Below are positions 42,620-49,779 of a stretch of DNA of 64,000 nt, piece after piece (position 1 is the stretch's first letter; every line of letters starts with the position of its first letter). Below the pieces are notes generated by a model. The model was not told the origin of the DNA. It was given only the letters and a program-made list of their open reading frames with translations, and did no database searches. A program made the position numbers and the translations under genes. Where the stretch lies: assembly GCA_041652555.1 (NCBI GenBank), contig JBAZHE010000002.1, positions 1 through 64,000 on the forward strand, in the 5' to 3' direction. The stretch comes from JBAZHE01 sp041652555. Lineage in GTDB: Bacteria; Patescibacteriota; Patescibacteriia; Patescibacteriales; WJLG01.

Positions 42620-43897
42620 ATGAAGAAAATCATTGTTATTGCGATTACGCTTTGTGTATTGGGCGCTTCTTTTTATCTATTGAAGCCTGAACCGACACAG
42701 AGTAAAAATAAGCCGTATTATTCCGGCGAAGCTGTTAATTTTAACGGCAAAATATTCATCGGCTCCACTAATAGTGGAAAGTTTGAGCTTTTTGCTTTGG
42801 AGAATGGAAGCATTATTAGAAAGACTAATGTTGCTTCTAATGATCAAGAGAGTAAGGAGTTCTATGATTTGCTTTTTGAAAAAGCCGGCGGAAAACTCTT
42901 TGTTTATTTAGTTAATGGTCGCTATTTATATAAATATGACATTACTAATCCGATTGTTCCGATTGTAGTTTTGAAAATCAAGGACAATTCTTGGGATTGG
43001 TTTACTCGCCTAGATAAAGTTAACGGAAAATTAATTACCATTGGTTCAAAAGGAACAAAGATTTGGAATAATGATTTCCAGGTTATTGATTCTTATGCCA
43101 TGATTAATAATAGTGTTTTAGGTTCAGTAATTTTTGACAGCCAAATGACTTTTGTTTTGAATACTAAATTAAATGTTTATAACACTGTTTCTAGAGAAAA
43201 AGTTTCTGAATATTCCATCGCGGTTAACGATAAGCAGGCCACTCGTGGTTTGATTAGTAATTCTGACGACAAACTTGTTTATTTTGTTGATGATAAATCT
43301 CTTAAAGCTGTTGATGTTGCTGGTAATGTTAAAAAAGAATTTAAGCATACTTCAACTGTCGGCTATGATGTCGCTTTCTCTGTTGTTAATCCGGATTATA
43401 TTTATTTTTCTGACGGCATTGGTATTGTGAAAATTGATAAAAATACTTTTACGCCGGTTGATTGGACTTACACTACTAGAAATACTCCGGCCGGTTCCTG
43501 GGCTATGGGTTTAAAAACCGTTAACGACGGTACCTCTGAAAAAATTGTTATTTTTAACGGTTCTAATATTTTAGTAGTTGATAAAAATTTAGATAATGTT
43601 GCTTTTTATGAATCAATAGAAGAGGACACTCGCCCGGTTGAAAATCTCTTTTTGAATGTTGATAAGAATCGTGGTGCAGCCGGCGCACAGGTTTCTGTTG
43701 TTGGCGGTGGATTTGGACTAGGCGAAGAATTGACTGTTGAATTTTCTAAAATAAAACAGACAACTATTACTGCTGATCAAAACGGACGTTTTCAAATTGT
43801 TTTGACTGTTCCTAGTGTTTTGCCTGGTATGACTGATATTAAAGCCACTGGCAAGACCACTAAGAAAACTTACAGCACATCATTTAAGATTGAGTAA
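42620..43897 (+). CDS. Membrane-anchored propeller-like protein with C-terminal Ig-like domain
   Basis: 425 residues: N-terminal signal/anchor (about residues 4-20), then beta-propeller-type repeats (residues 30-330; KIFIGSTNSGKFELFAL, KLFVYLVNGRYLYKYDI, KLITIGSKGTKIWNND) and a C-terminal IPT/TIG-like beta-sandwich (about 345-425; GAAGAQVSVVGGGFGLGEELTVEF). It should face outward, as a surface or wall-associated protein. It is a single-gene unit flanked by inverted repeats (42474-42495 and 43910-43930), so it may have been moved as a unit. Confidence 0.65.
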   Translation: MKKIIVIAITLCVLGASFYLLKPEPTQSKNKPYYSGEAVNFNGKIFIGSTNSGKFELFALENGSIIRKTNVASNDQESKEFYDLLFEKAGGKLFVYLVNGRYLYKYDITNPIVPIVVLKIKDNSWDWFTRLDKVNGKLITIGSKGTKIWNNDFQVIDSYAMINNSVLGSVIFDSQMTFVLNTKLNVYNTVSREKVSEYSIAVNDKQATRGLISNSDDKLVYFVDDKSLKAVDVAGNVKKEFKHTSTVGYDVAFSVVNPDYIYFSDGIGIVKIDKNTFTPVDWTYTTRNTPAGSWAMGLKTVNDGTSEKIVIFNGSNILVVDKNLDNVAFYESIEEDTRPVENLFLNVDKNRGAAGAQVSVVGGGFGLGEELTVEFSKIKQTTITADQNGRFQIVLTVPSVLPGMTDIKATGKTTKKTYSTSFKIE

Positions 43898-43909
43898 TCA
43901 TTTTGAAAT

Positions 43910-43952
43910 AACACACCCCGTCTCGGGTACGAGACACCCCTATCAAGAGGGG
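43910..43952. repeat. Right arm of the inverted repeat plus CCCCT/AGGGG hairpin
   Basis: 43910-43930 begins AACACACCCCGTCTC and mirrors the arm at 42474-42495. It is followed by CCCCT - ATCAAG - AGGGG at 43937-43952. The combination resembles dispersed intergenic repeats of this bacterial group and may also terminate the upstream gene. Confidence 0.6.
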
Positions 43953-43963
43953 GATTATAATAT

Positions 43964-45142
43964 ATGAGAATAGCGATTATCGGACAAAAAGGAATACCGG
44001 CCAAGTCTGGTGGCGTGGAAAAACACGTTGAGGACTTAGCTGTGCGCTTAGTGGCTTTGGGCCATGAGGTTTTGGTGTATGCGCGTCCTAATTATACCGA
44101 TAAGAGTTTGCAAGAATATAAAGGTGTAAAAATAATTTCTTTGCCAAGTATTTCCACTAAGAATTTGGATGCGATAACACATACTTTTCGCGCCTGTTTG
44201 GATTTGGTTAAAAGAGATGTTGATGTAATCCATTTTCATTCTATCGGCCCATCATCCTTAATTTGGTTGGTCAAGCTTTTGAAACCAAGAACTCCGATTA
44301 TCGCCACTGTCCATTGCCCTGATTATCGCCATCAGAAATGGGGGATTTTCGCTAAACTATATTTGAAATTCGGTGAAGTAGTCGCTTGCACTATGGCTGA
44401 CAAAACAATCGCTGTTTCTAAGATTCTGCGCGATTATGCAGTGAAAAATTATAACAGTAAAGTTGAATATATTCCCAGTGGCGTTTCTATTATGAATGGT
44501 GAAGCTAATGAAAAGATGTTGAAAAATTTTAATTTAAAAAAAGATGGTTATGTTTTAGCTGTGAGCCGTTTAGTAAAACATAAAGGCTTACAATATTTAG
44601 TAAAAGCTTTTGAAAATATAAAAACTGATAAAAAATTAGTGATTGTAGGCGCAAGCGCACACACCGATAAGTTTGTTAGTGAATTAAAAGCTTTGACTCA
44701 AAATGATAAGAGAATGATTTTTACCGGCGAACAGACTGGAGAAACTTTGAATGAACTTTTTGCTAATTGCTATATGTTTGTTCAACCTTCTGAATCCGAA
44801 GGCTTGTCTATCGCTTTATTGGAAGCGATGGCGCACGGCAAGACTGCTTTGGTTTCTGATATTGCAGAAAATCAAGAAGCTATCGGCCATACCGGTTTTA
44901 CTTTTAAGAATAAAAACTCTGCTGATTTATTGGGTAAATTAAATTGCTTATTGAGAAATTCGGAGATTGTTAAAGAAACAGGCATACGTGCTCGTGAGCG
45001 TGTTTTGAAAGATTATAATTGGAATGAAATTATTGATAAAGTAATTAACGTTTACGGTGAAGTTGTTTTACAGAAAAAAAAATCTTTCCGCAAATTAGCG
45101 AAACTAAATTTTGCCGGAAGATTTTTGAATTTGTTTTTCTAA
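43964..45142 (+). CDS. Glycosyltransferase family 4
   Basis: 392 residues, GT-B fold. N-terminal loop is IIGQKGIPAKSGGVEKHVEDLA, a pattern typical of rhamnosyl/galactosyl-type GT4 enzymes; the donor-site segments are SRLVKHKGLQYLVKAFE and PSESEGLSIALLEAMAHG. It probably belongs functionally with the polysaccharide genes upstream. Donor sugar unknown. Confidence 0.92.
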   Translation: MRIAIIGQKGIPAKSGGVEKHVEDLAVRLVALGHEVLVYARPNYTDKSLQEYKGVKIISLPSISTKNLDAITHTFRACLDLVKRDVDVIHFHSIGPSSLIWLVKLLKPRTPIIATVHCPDYRHQKWGIFAKLYLKFGEVVACTMADKTIAVSKILRDYAVKNYNSKVEYIPSGVSIMNGEANEKMLKNFNLKKDGYVLAVSRLVKHKGLQYLVKAFENIKTDKKLVIVGASAHTDKFVSELKALTQNDKRMIFTGEQTGETLNELFANCYMFVQPSESEGLSIALLEAMAHGKTALVSDIAENQEAIGHTGFTFKNKNSADLLGKLNCLLRNSEIVKETGIRARERVLKDYNWNEIIDKVINVYGEVVLQKKKSFRKLAKLNFAGRFLNLFF

Positions 45143-45163
45143 AAAGAACAACACAAGTTTTTG

Positions 45164-45231
45164 TTTGAAAATTTATTTCATAAAATTAATTTTCAAATAA
45201 ACCCTGGTGGGTTTGAAGGGCGCAAGTCCTT
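45164..45231 (+). promoter_or_regulatory. Three consecutive hairpins in the leader of the lipoprotein gene
   Basis: Hairpin A: TTTGAAAATT (45164-45173) with AATTTTCAAA (45188-45197). Hairpin B: AAACCC-TGGT-GGGTTT (45199-45214). Hairpin C: AAGGGC-GCAA-GTCCTT (45216-45231), with a GNRA tetraloop. One base separates each. They lie 59 nt before the start codon and could be a structured 5' leader. No known riboswitch class was recognised. Confidence 0.5.
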
Positions 45232-45279
45232 AAATAGCTGGCACATTACAATTAGTATCCACACTTCCAACTTAGAAAA

Positions 45280-45284
45280 GGAGG
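45280..45284 (+). promoter_or_regulatory. Strong ribosome-binding site (AAAAGGAGGCGC)
   Basis: AGGAGG-type Shine-Dalgarno five bases before ATG 45290. It decides the start: an in-frame ATG at 45161 would put a non-hydrophobic extension ahead of the signal peptide. Confidence 0.85.
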
Positions 45285-45289
45285 CGCAT

Positions 45290-47344
45290 ATGCGCTCCAA
45301 GTCATTAGTAGTTTTTCTGTTTTTTCTGGTTATGCTCGTAATTTTTAGTTGCGACAAAAGCCCTGTATCGCCATCATCGGAAGATGAACGTATTTTTTCC
45401 GGTGATCCATTAATCGTTGAAGTTGAAAAAGAACCGGTTGATGGTAAAGTCGGAATCAGCTTTTATCTCACTTCTGAAAGTTTTGACTCGGTGAACACCA
45501 AGACAGAGCTTGTTGGATTTGATGACGGCAGGTTACAGGGGTCATATATCTCAAAAGACAATCGTTTGTTCTTTTGGGTTGAAGTGTCCCCCGGAATTTA
45601 CGTCTTCAGCTTTAACGGAGATAAAGATGATCCCAAGGAATCAATCATTAGTTCGGATTCATTTTGGGTTCCGGAAATCGGCAAATTTGCTATCAAAGTT
45701 ACCAAGGATTACAAAGTTGTAAAGGCTTCATTAAGTGAAGTTTTGCATCTTGGCAAGGATACTGAGGTTGCAGATTCGGTTGATTCAGTGATCGTGGTTA
45801 AGGAAAATAGCGACGGCAAGGTGATTATCAAAATCGTTAAGGAAAACGATACGATATTTGATACGGTTACCGTCTCAAAATCAAAGGGCACGATTGTTCT
45901 TCTGGGTGATTCGGTTATTTATAAAAAACCGTCAAATCCATCCAGCCTAGGTTATGACACGATTAGGTTGTTGCCACCGCAAAGCATTGTTGATTATAAC
46001 AATGTAGTCAGGAGTGTTTCATTTGAGGCGGTAACTGTAAATGGGGAAAAGAAGTTTAAAGAGAAGGTTACCATTGACTCTGTTTTGGTAAGAAAGATAA
46101 AAGATAAGGTTTTTAAACCTTTTGCAATCGGTCTGCCAAATTGGAAAGCTTGGAGTAACCTCGGGGTAATAGATTCTAGTACTGGTCGCTATCCATTTAC
46201 CACTGAACCGATGTCGCCAGGACTAATTACCTTTTGTGTTGGTGGCAACTATCAAGATAACTGGGCGGATTCTTCGAAACTAAAAAAGTCCGCTTGGGGT
46301 TTTAAAACCAAGGATGGTTGGATAATGGCCGGTTGGTTATTTCCCGATGGAAGATTTGTAGCCTGGTCGCTTGTTGACACGACTACGGCAACAGTTAAAG
46401 ACAGTGTAAAAATTGATACTGTTGTTATTCATGACACAATCGTTGATTATGACACAACGGTTGTCCGAGATACGATTGTGAAACAAGGTAAAATAATCAT
46501 TCTTCGGGACAGTGTAATTATCATCAGAACAAGAGTGGATACACTTTTAAAGGTGGACACTTTACATGATGTTGATACAATCACTGTTAACGACACGACG
46601 GTTATAAAAGATACTATTATTATCAGGGATACCGTTGTTGTCCGAGATACGATTGTGAAGCAGGGTGATACGATTATATTCCGGGACAGTGTGATTATTA
46701 TCAGAACAAGAGTGGACACACTTTTAAATGTGGACACTTTGCATAATAGGGATACGATGTTCGTGTATGATCTTGGGGTGGAAGATGTAGATACAGCCTT
46801 TATTGTTATTAGTACTTTTAAGGTTGCTGCGGTAGGGGAGATTGTTGTAAAAGATTCCTTTTATATAAAATGGAATTTTCACAACTTTTTAAATGTTGTG
46901 AACAAAGATTCCTCCTATTTAAGAGATACTATATCTATTTTCCGCGATACAACAGAAATAGATCGTGACACGAATGACCTGGTTCTGGTATTTAAATCGG
47001 CAACGGCAGTAGGAGATAGCTTTGATGTTAAATTTAAAGTTGTCTCAATAGTCGTGCCTGATGATCGTAGTTTTATCAGTGCCATGGGCTTCAAGGGCAC
47101 GGGAGTTATTCAAAGCGACACGATAAATTCCACTTCCAAATCCGACGGGTATTTCAATTTTTCCGTACGGATAAAGAAGGGGACGAAATATCGTATAAAT
47201 TTCCGTTCCGGAACTGCCTGGGCTGAACAAGTTGTTTTACGACAGTCCAAATTCGTTTTTGTAGAGGGAACCAGTGTTGATCTGGCAGTTTCCCTTAATA
47301 ATGACGCTACCGGTTTTGATTACGCCTCGCCAGCGGCGCAGTAA
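45290..47344 (+). CDS. Putative lipoprotein with DT-rich repeats
   Basis: 684 residues from ATG 45290. A lipoprotein signal ends at C21 (VIFS-C). Beta-rich domains fill about residues 30-360. A DT-rich repeat region (about 365-490; DTTVVRDTIVKQG, RTRVDTLLKVDTLHDVDT) includes an exact-phase internal duplication at DNA level. A C-terminal beta-domain ends at AAQ. No family recognised. DT repeats of this sort are familiar in lipoproteins of Bacteroidota and Fibrobacterota. With its strong Shine-Dalgarno, structured leader and own terminator, it resembles the 36181 gene in style and was probably acquired with it. Confidence 0.75.
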   Translation: MRSKSLVVFLFFLVMLVIFSCDKSPVSPSSEDERIFSGDPLIVEVEKEPVDGKVGISFYLTSESFDSVNTKTELVGFDDGRLQGSYISKDNRLFFWVEVSPGIYVFSFNGDKDDPKESIISSDSFWVPEIGKFAIKVTKDYKVVKASLSEVLHLGKDTEVADSVDSVIVVKENSDGKVIIKIVKENDTIFDTVTVSKSKGTIVLLGDSVIYKKPSNPSSLGYDTIRLLPPQSIVDYNNVVRSVSFEAVTVNGEKKFKEKVTIDSVLVRKIKDKVFKPFAIGLPNWKAWSNLGVIDSSTGRYPFTTEPMSPGLITFCVGGNYQDNWADSSKLKKSAWGFKTKDGWIMAGWLFPDGRFVAWSLVDTTTATVKDSVKIDTVVIHDTIVDYDTTVVRDTIVKQGKIIILRDSVIIIRTRVDTLLKVDTLHDVDTITVNDTTVIKDTIIIRDTVVVRDTIVKQGDTIIFRDSVIIIRTRVDTLLNVDTLHNRDTMFVYDLGVEDVDTAFIVISTFKVAAVGEIVVKDSFYIKWNFHNFLNVVNKDSSYLRDTISIFRDTTEIDRDTNDLVLVFKSATAVGDSFDVKFKVVSIVVPDDRSFISAMGFKGTGVIQSDTINSTSKSDGYFNFSVRIKKGTKYRINFRSGTAWAEQVVLRQSKFVFVEGTSVDLAVSLNNDATGFDYASPAAQ
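46460..46755 (+). repeat. 119-bp direct repeat inside the lipoprotein gene
   Basis: Copy 1 at 46460-46578 and copy 2 at 46637-46755, offset 177 bp (59 codons), with few differences. Both encode VVRDTIVKQG...DSVIIIRTRVDTLL. The similarity indicates recent tandem duplication, so copy number may vary between strains. Confidence 0.85.
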
Positions 47345-47372
47345 GATTCGTAGTGTTATAGTACATTTTTTT

Positions 47373-47405
47373 AGGCCCTCGTTCATAAGTTTTGAACGGG
47401 GCCTT
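47373..47405 (+). terminator. Terminator of the lipoprotein gene
   Basis: GGCCCTCGTTCA - TAAGTT - TTGAACGGGGCC followed by TTTTTC and more T residues: a strong, GC-rich intrinsic terminator. Confidence 0.9.
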
Positions 47406-47439
47406 TTTCTTTTTTGTTTACTTTTTTTCTTTATTTTGC

Positions 47440-47445
47440 TAGATT
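47440..47445 (+). promoter_or_regulatory. Extended -10 before tsaB
   Basis: TGC-TAGATT ends six bases before ATG 47452, again predicting a leaderless transcript. Confidence 0.45.
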
Positions 47446-47451
47446 AAGTGT

Positions 47452-47805
47452 ATGATTTTATCTATTAATACTACTAATAATTCTTTTATAGAAATTAGCC
47501 TGAAAAAGGCTGGTGAGGTTTTGGTTGTTGAAAAGATTGCTGTTGATCGGACGCAGGCGGAAAAACTTTTGCCGGCGATTGAGAAAATTTTAAAAAAGCA
47601 AAAAATAAAGTTAAAGGATTTGGAGAAGATTGAGGTGGAAAATAGGGGAGGAAGCTTTACTTCTTTGCGTATTGGAGTGGCGACAGCCAATGCTTTGGGT
47701 TTTTCCTTAGGAATTCCGGTTGTTGGTGCCGACGGTGAAAGTAAAGAAATTGACGGAATTAGTATTGTTGAGCCGGAGTATAGTGGGGAGCCGGACATCA
47801 AGTGA
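47452..47805 (+). CDS. tsaB: Short TsaB-like protein (tRNA t6A modification)
   Basis: 117 residues, only about half of the usual 220-230. The N-terminal ASKHA-fold lobe is recognisable: MILSINTTNNSFIEISL and the hallmark GSFTSLRIGVATANALGFSLGIPVVG near residues 64-90. The second lobe is absent. TsaB joins TsaD and TsaE to make threonylcarbamoyladenosine on tRNAs. A minimal version is plausible in a reduced genome, but a truncated gene cannot be ruled out. Confidence 0.75.
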   Translation: MILSINTTNNSFIEISLKKAGEVLVVEKIAVDRTQAEKLLPAIEKILKKQKIKLKDLEKIEVENRGGSFTSLRIGVATANALGFSLGIPVVGADGESKEIDGISIVEPEYSGEPDIK

Positions 47806-47927
47806 AATAGGGTTGTGGACTAACTGTTTATAACCCTTGTCCGCATTAACAATCGGTTGAGGCCGGTTGTTTTTATTTTGGCTAATATTATTTGGTTGAG
47901 GTTTGTATTGTTTTTGGTGAAGAATGT

Positions 47928-47956
47928 TTGACAGTGGTGGATTGGTGGTGTATAAT
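47928..47956 (+). promoter_or_regulatory. Consensus promoter of the mraZ (dcw) cluster
   Basis: Perfect TTGACA at 47928-47933, 17-nt spacer, perfect TATAAT at 47951-47956, the best promoter match in the window. Confidence 0.9.
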
Positions 47957-47980
47957 ATAAGTATAGTGGTGAAAAGTGGT
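47934..47980 (+). promoter_or_regulatory. Candidate MraZ operator repeats
   Basis: GTGGT occurs at 47934, 47945, 47966 and 47976, two in the promoter spacer and two just downstream with a 10-bp period. MraZ represses its own operon through G-rich repeats spaced 10 bp apart, so these are good candidates for autoregulation. Confidence 0.65.
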
Positions 47981-47993
47981 GAATATAAAATAT

Positions 47994-48425
47994 ATGTTTA
48001 TCGGCGAATATCAGCACAACCTAGATAACAAAGGGCGCTTGGCTGTTCCAGCTAAGTTTCGTCAGTTGTTAGCCAAAGGAGCGGTGGTTACCAAAGGACT
48101 GGATAACTGCCTTTTTCTGTATCCTAAGACAAAATGGGAAGAAATGGCCCAGAAATTCGCCAACTTACCTATTAGTCAGGCTAAAGCGCGTGCTTTTGCT
48201 CGTCATATGTTAGCCGGAGCGATGCCAGTTGAATTTGATAGCCAAGGTCGTATAAATTTACCAGAATATTTGCGTAAATTTGCTGGTTTAAAAAAACAAG
48301 CAATAATTGCCGGTTTGTTTGACCGTTTGGAAATTTGGGATGAAACAGCTTGGAATAAATATAAAGCCGGAACAGAAAAGGATTCTGGTGAAATTGCTGA
48401 AGCTTTGGGAGAAATGGGGGTATAA
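47994..48425 (+). CDS. mraZ: Transcriptional regulator MraZ
   Basis: 143 residues from ATG 47994; an in-frame GTG at 47976 is rejected because it falls in an operator repeat and MraZ normally starts MFxGEYxHxLDxKGR. It carries two SpoVT/AbrB-like DNA-binding folds (residues 5-45 and 78-120). It forms a ring-shaped oligomer that represses the division and cell wall cluster it heads. Confidence 0.95.
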   Translation: MFIGEYQHNLDNKGRLAVPAKFRQLLAKGAVVTKGLDNCLFLYPKTKWEEMAQKFANLPISQAKARAFARHMLAGAMPVEFDSQGRINLPEYLRKFAGLKKQAIIAGLFDRLEIWDETAWNKYKAGTEKDSGEIAEALGEMGV

Positions 48426-48443
48426 ATTTGAAATATTGAAATT

Positions 48444-49379
48444 ATGGAATATAAGCACGTAAGCGTAATGCTCGAGGAAGTCTTGAATTTTTTACAACCA
48501 AAAAGTGGCGGGTATTATATTGATTGCACTTTGGGTGGCGCTGGTTATACGCAAGCTATTTCTAAAATTGCCGGAGAAAATGGCCACGTTTTAGCAACTG
48601 ATCTTGATCCGGAAGCGATTGCTAATGCTCGTAAAAAAGATTTAAAGAATGTTGTTTTTGCCCAAGGAAGTTTTGGTGATTTAGCAGAAATTGTGAAAAA
48701 TAATTTTCCGGTTGATACTTTTTTTGATGGCGTAGTAATGGACTTGGGTTTGTCTTCGGCGCAGTTAGATGATGAAAAAAGAGGATTTTCATTTTTAAAC
48801 TCAGGCCCTTTGGATATGTCTTTCGATGGTCGAGGAGCAGAAAATTCTACAGCGTGTATAGTTAATGATTATAAAGAAGATAAATTAACTGATATTATTC
48901 GGCGTTATGGTGAAGAAAAATTTGCTTTCAGAATTGCTAAAAAAATAATTGAAGAAAGAAAAAAAGAACCGATAACCGATAGCGCGCGTTTAGCCAAAAT
49001 CATTGCCGCGGCGATGCCCTCTTTAACAAGGAGAGAGGGGATCCACCCGGCAACGAGAACTTTTCAGGCTTTGCGAATTGAAACCAATCGTGAATTAGAG
49101 GCTCTAGAAAAAGTTTTGCCAGCCGCTTTAGCTTTGTTAAAGAAAAATGGTCGCCTGGTTGTTGTTTCTTTCCATAGCTTAGAAGATAGAATAGTAAAGA
49201 ATTTTTTTAAAAAAGAGAGCGTGGATTGTCTTTGTCCACCAATACTGCCGGTTTGTTGCTGTCATCATCAGGCATCTTTAAAAATTTTGACTAAAAAACC
49301 GGTGGAAGCGAGTGAAAAAGAAATCGTTGCCAATCCACGTTCTCGTAGCGCAAAATTACGCGTTGCCGAAAAAATTTAG
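48444..49379 (+). CDS. rsmH: 16S rRNA (cytosine1402-N4)-methyltransferase RsmH
   Basis: 311 residues. The SAM site YYIDCTLGGAGYTQAI is near residues 23-38; FDGVVMDLGLSSAQLDDEKRGFSF and the C-terminal RSRSAKLRVAEKI are family hallmarks. It modifies C1402 in the ribosomal P site. It follows mraZ as in most bacteria. Confidence 0.97.
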   Translation: MEYKHVSVMLEEVLNFLQPKSGGYYIDCTLGGAGYTQAISKIAGENGHVLATDLDPEAIANARKKDLKNVVFAQGSFGDLAEIVKNNFPVDTFFDGVVMDLGLSSAQLDDEKRGFSFLNSGPLDMSFDGRGAENSTACIVNDYKEDKLTDIIRRYGEEKFAFRIAKKIIEERKKEPITDSARLAKIIAAAMPSLTRREGIHPATRTFQALRIETNRELEALEKVLPAALALLKKNGRLVVVSFHSLEDRIVKNFFKKESVDCLCPPILPVCCCHHQASLKILTKKPVEASEKEIVANPRSRSAKLRVAEKI

Positions 49380-49413
49380 GATTTAAAATAAAAACAAAAA
49401 TAAAATAAACAAT

Positions 49414-49755
49414 ATGACCGAAACTGTTAAAGGCGTGTATTGTGCGCCGCCCAAAGAAAAACATAATTTCAAAATAAATATTAAAGCGGCCAATTGTTTA
49501 CTATGTTTAATTGTGGCCGTGGTTGGTGTGTATTATTTAACCACAATCAATGACTTGGTTGTTAAAAGTTTTGTTTTGCAAGGCCTTAAGGAGCGCGGCT
49601 CTTTTTTGGCTGAGGAAAATAAAAATTTCAATAATCAAATTGCCAGCTTAAAGTCGTATAATGAACTGGCTAAAAGAGTGAAAAAGTTAAATATGGTGGC
49701 GGCGTCTGATGTTCAATATTTGAAAATTAGCAATGATACTTTGGCGTCAAGATAA
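49414..49755 (+). CDS. ftsL: FtsL-like divisome protein
   Basis: 113 residues: cytoplasmic tail, one membrane span (about 30-48) and an external coiled coil (about 55-100). Sequence is poorly conserved in this family, so the call rests on topology and its place between rsmH and ftsI. It would activate the septal synthase with FtsB-type partners. Confidence 0.75.
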   Translation: MTETVKGVYCAPPKEKHNFKINIKAANCLLCLIVAVVGVYYLTTINDLVVKSFVLQGLKERGSFLAEENKNFNNQIASLKSYNELAKRVKKLNMVAASDVQYLKISNDTLASR

Positions 49756-49779
49756 GAATCCGCTTAATGATAAAAAAGT

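Noticed and set aside
45199..45231. Cyclic-di-GMP or other known riboswitch before the lipoprotein gene
   Set aside because: The GNRA hairpin recalls part of a c-di-GMP-I riboswitch, but the conserved receptor and joining segments are missing.
46447..46737. Minus-strand frame opposite the DT repeats
   Set aside because: It is a shadow produced by the repetitive DT codons; it has no start context and is low-complexity.
47976..47993. GTG start for MraZ
   Set aside because: It lies within a GTGGT operator repeat, and MraZ proteins start at the MFIGEY Met.
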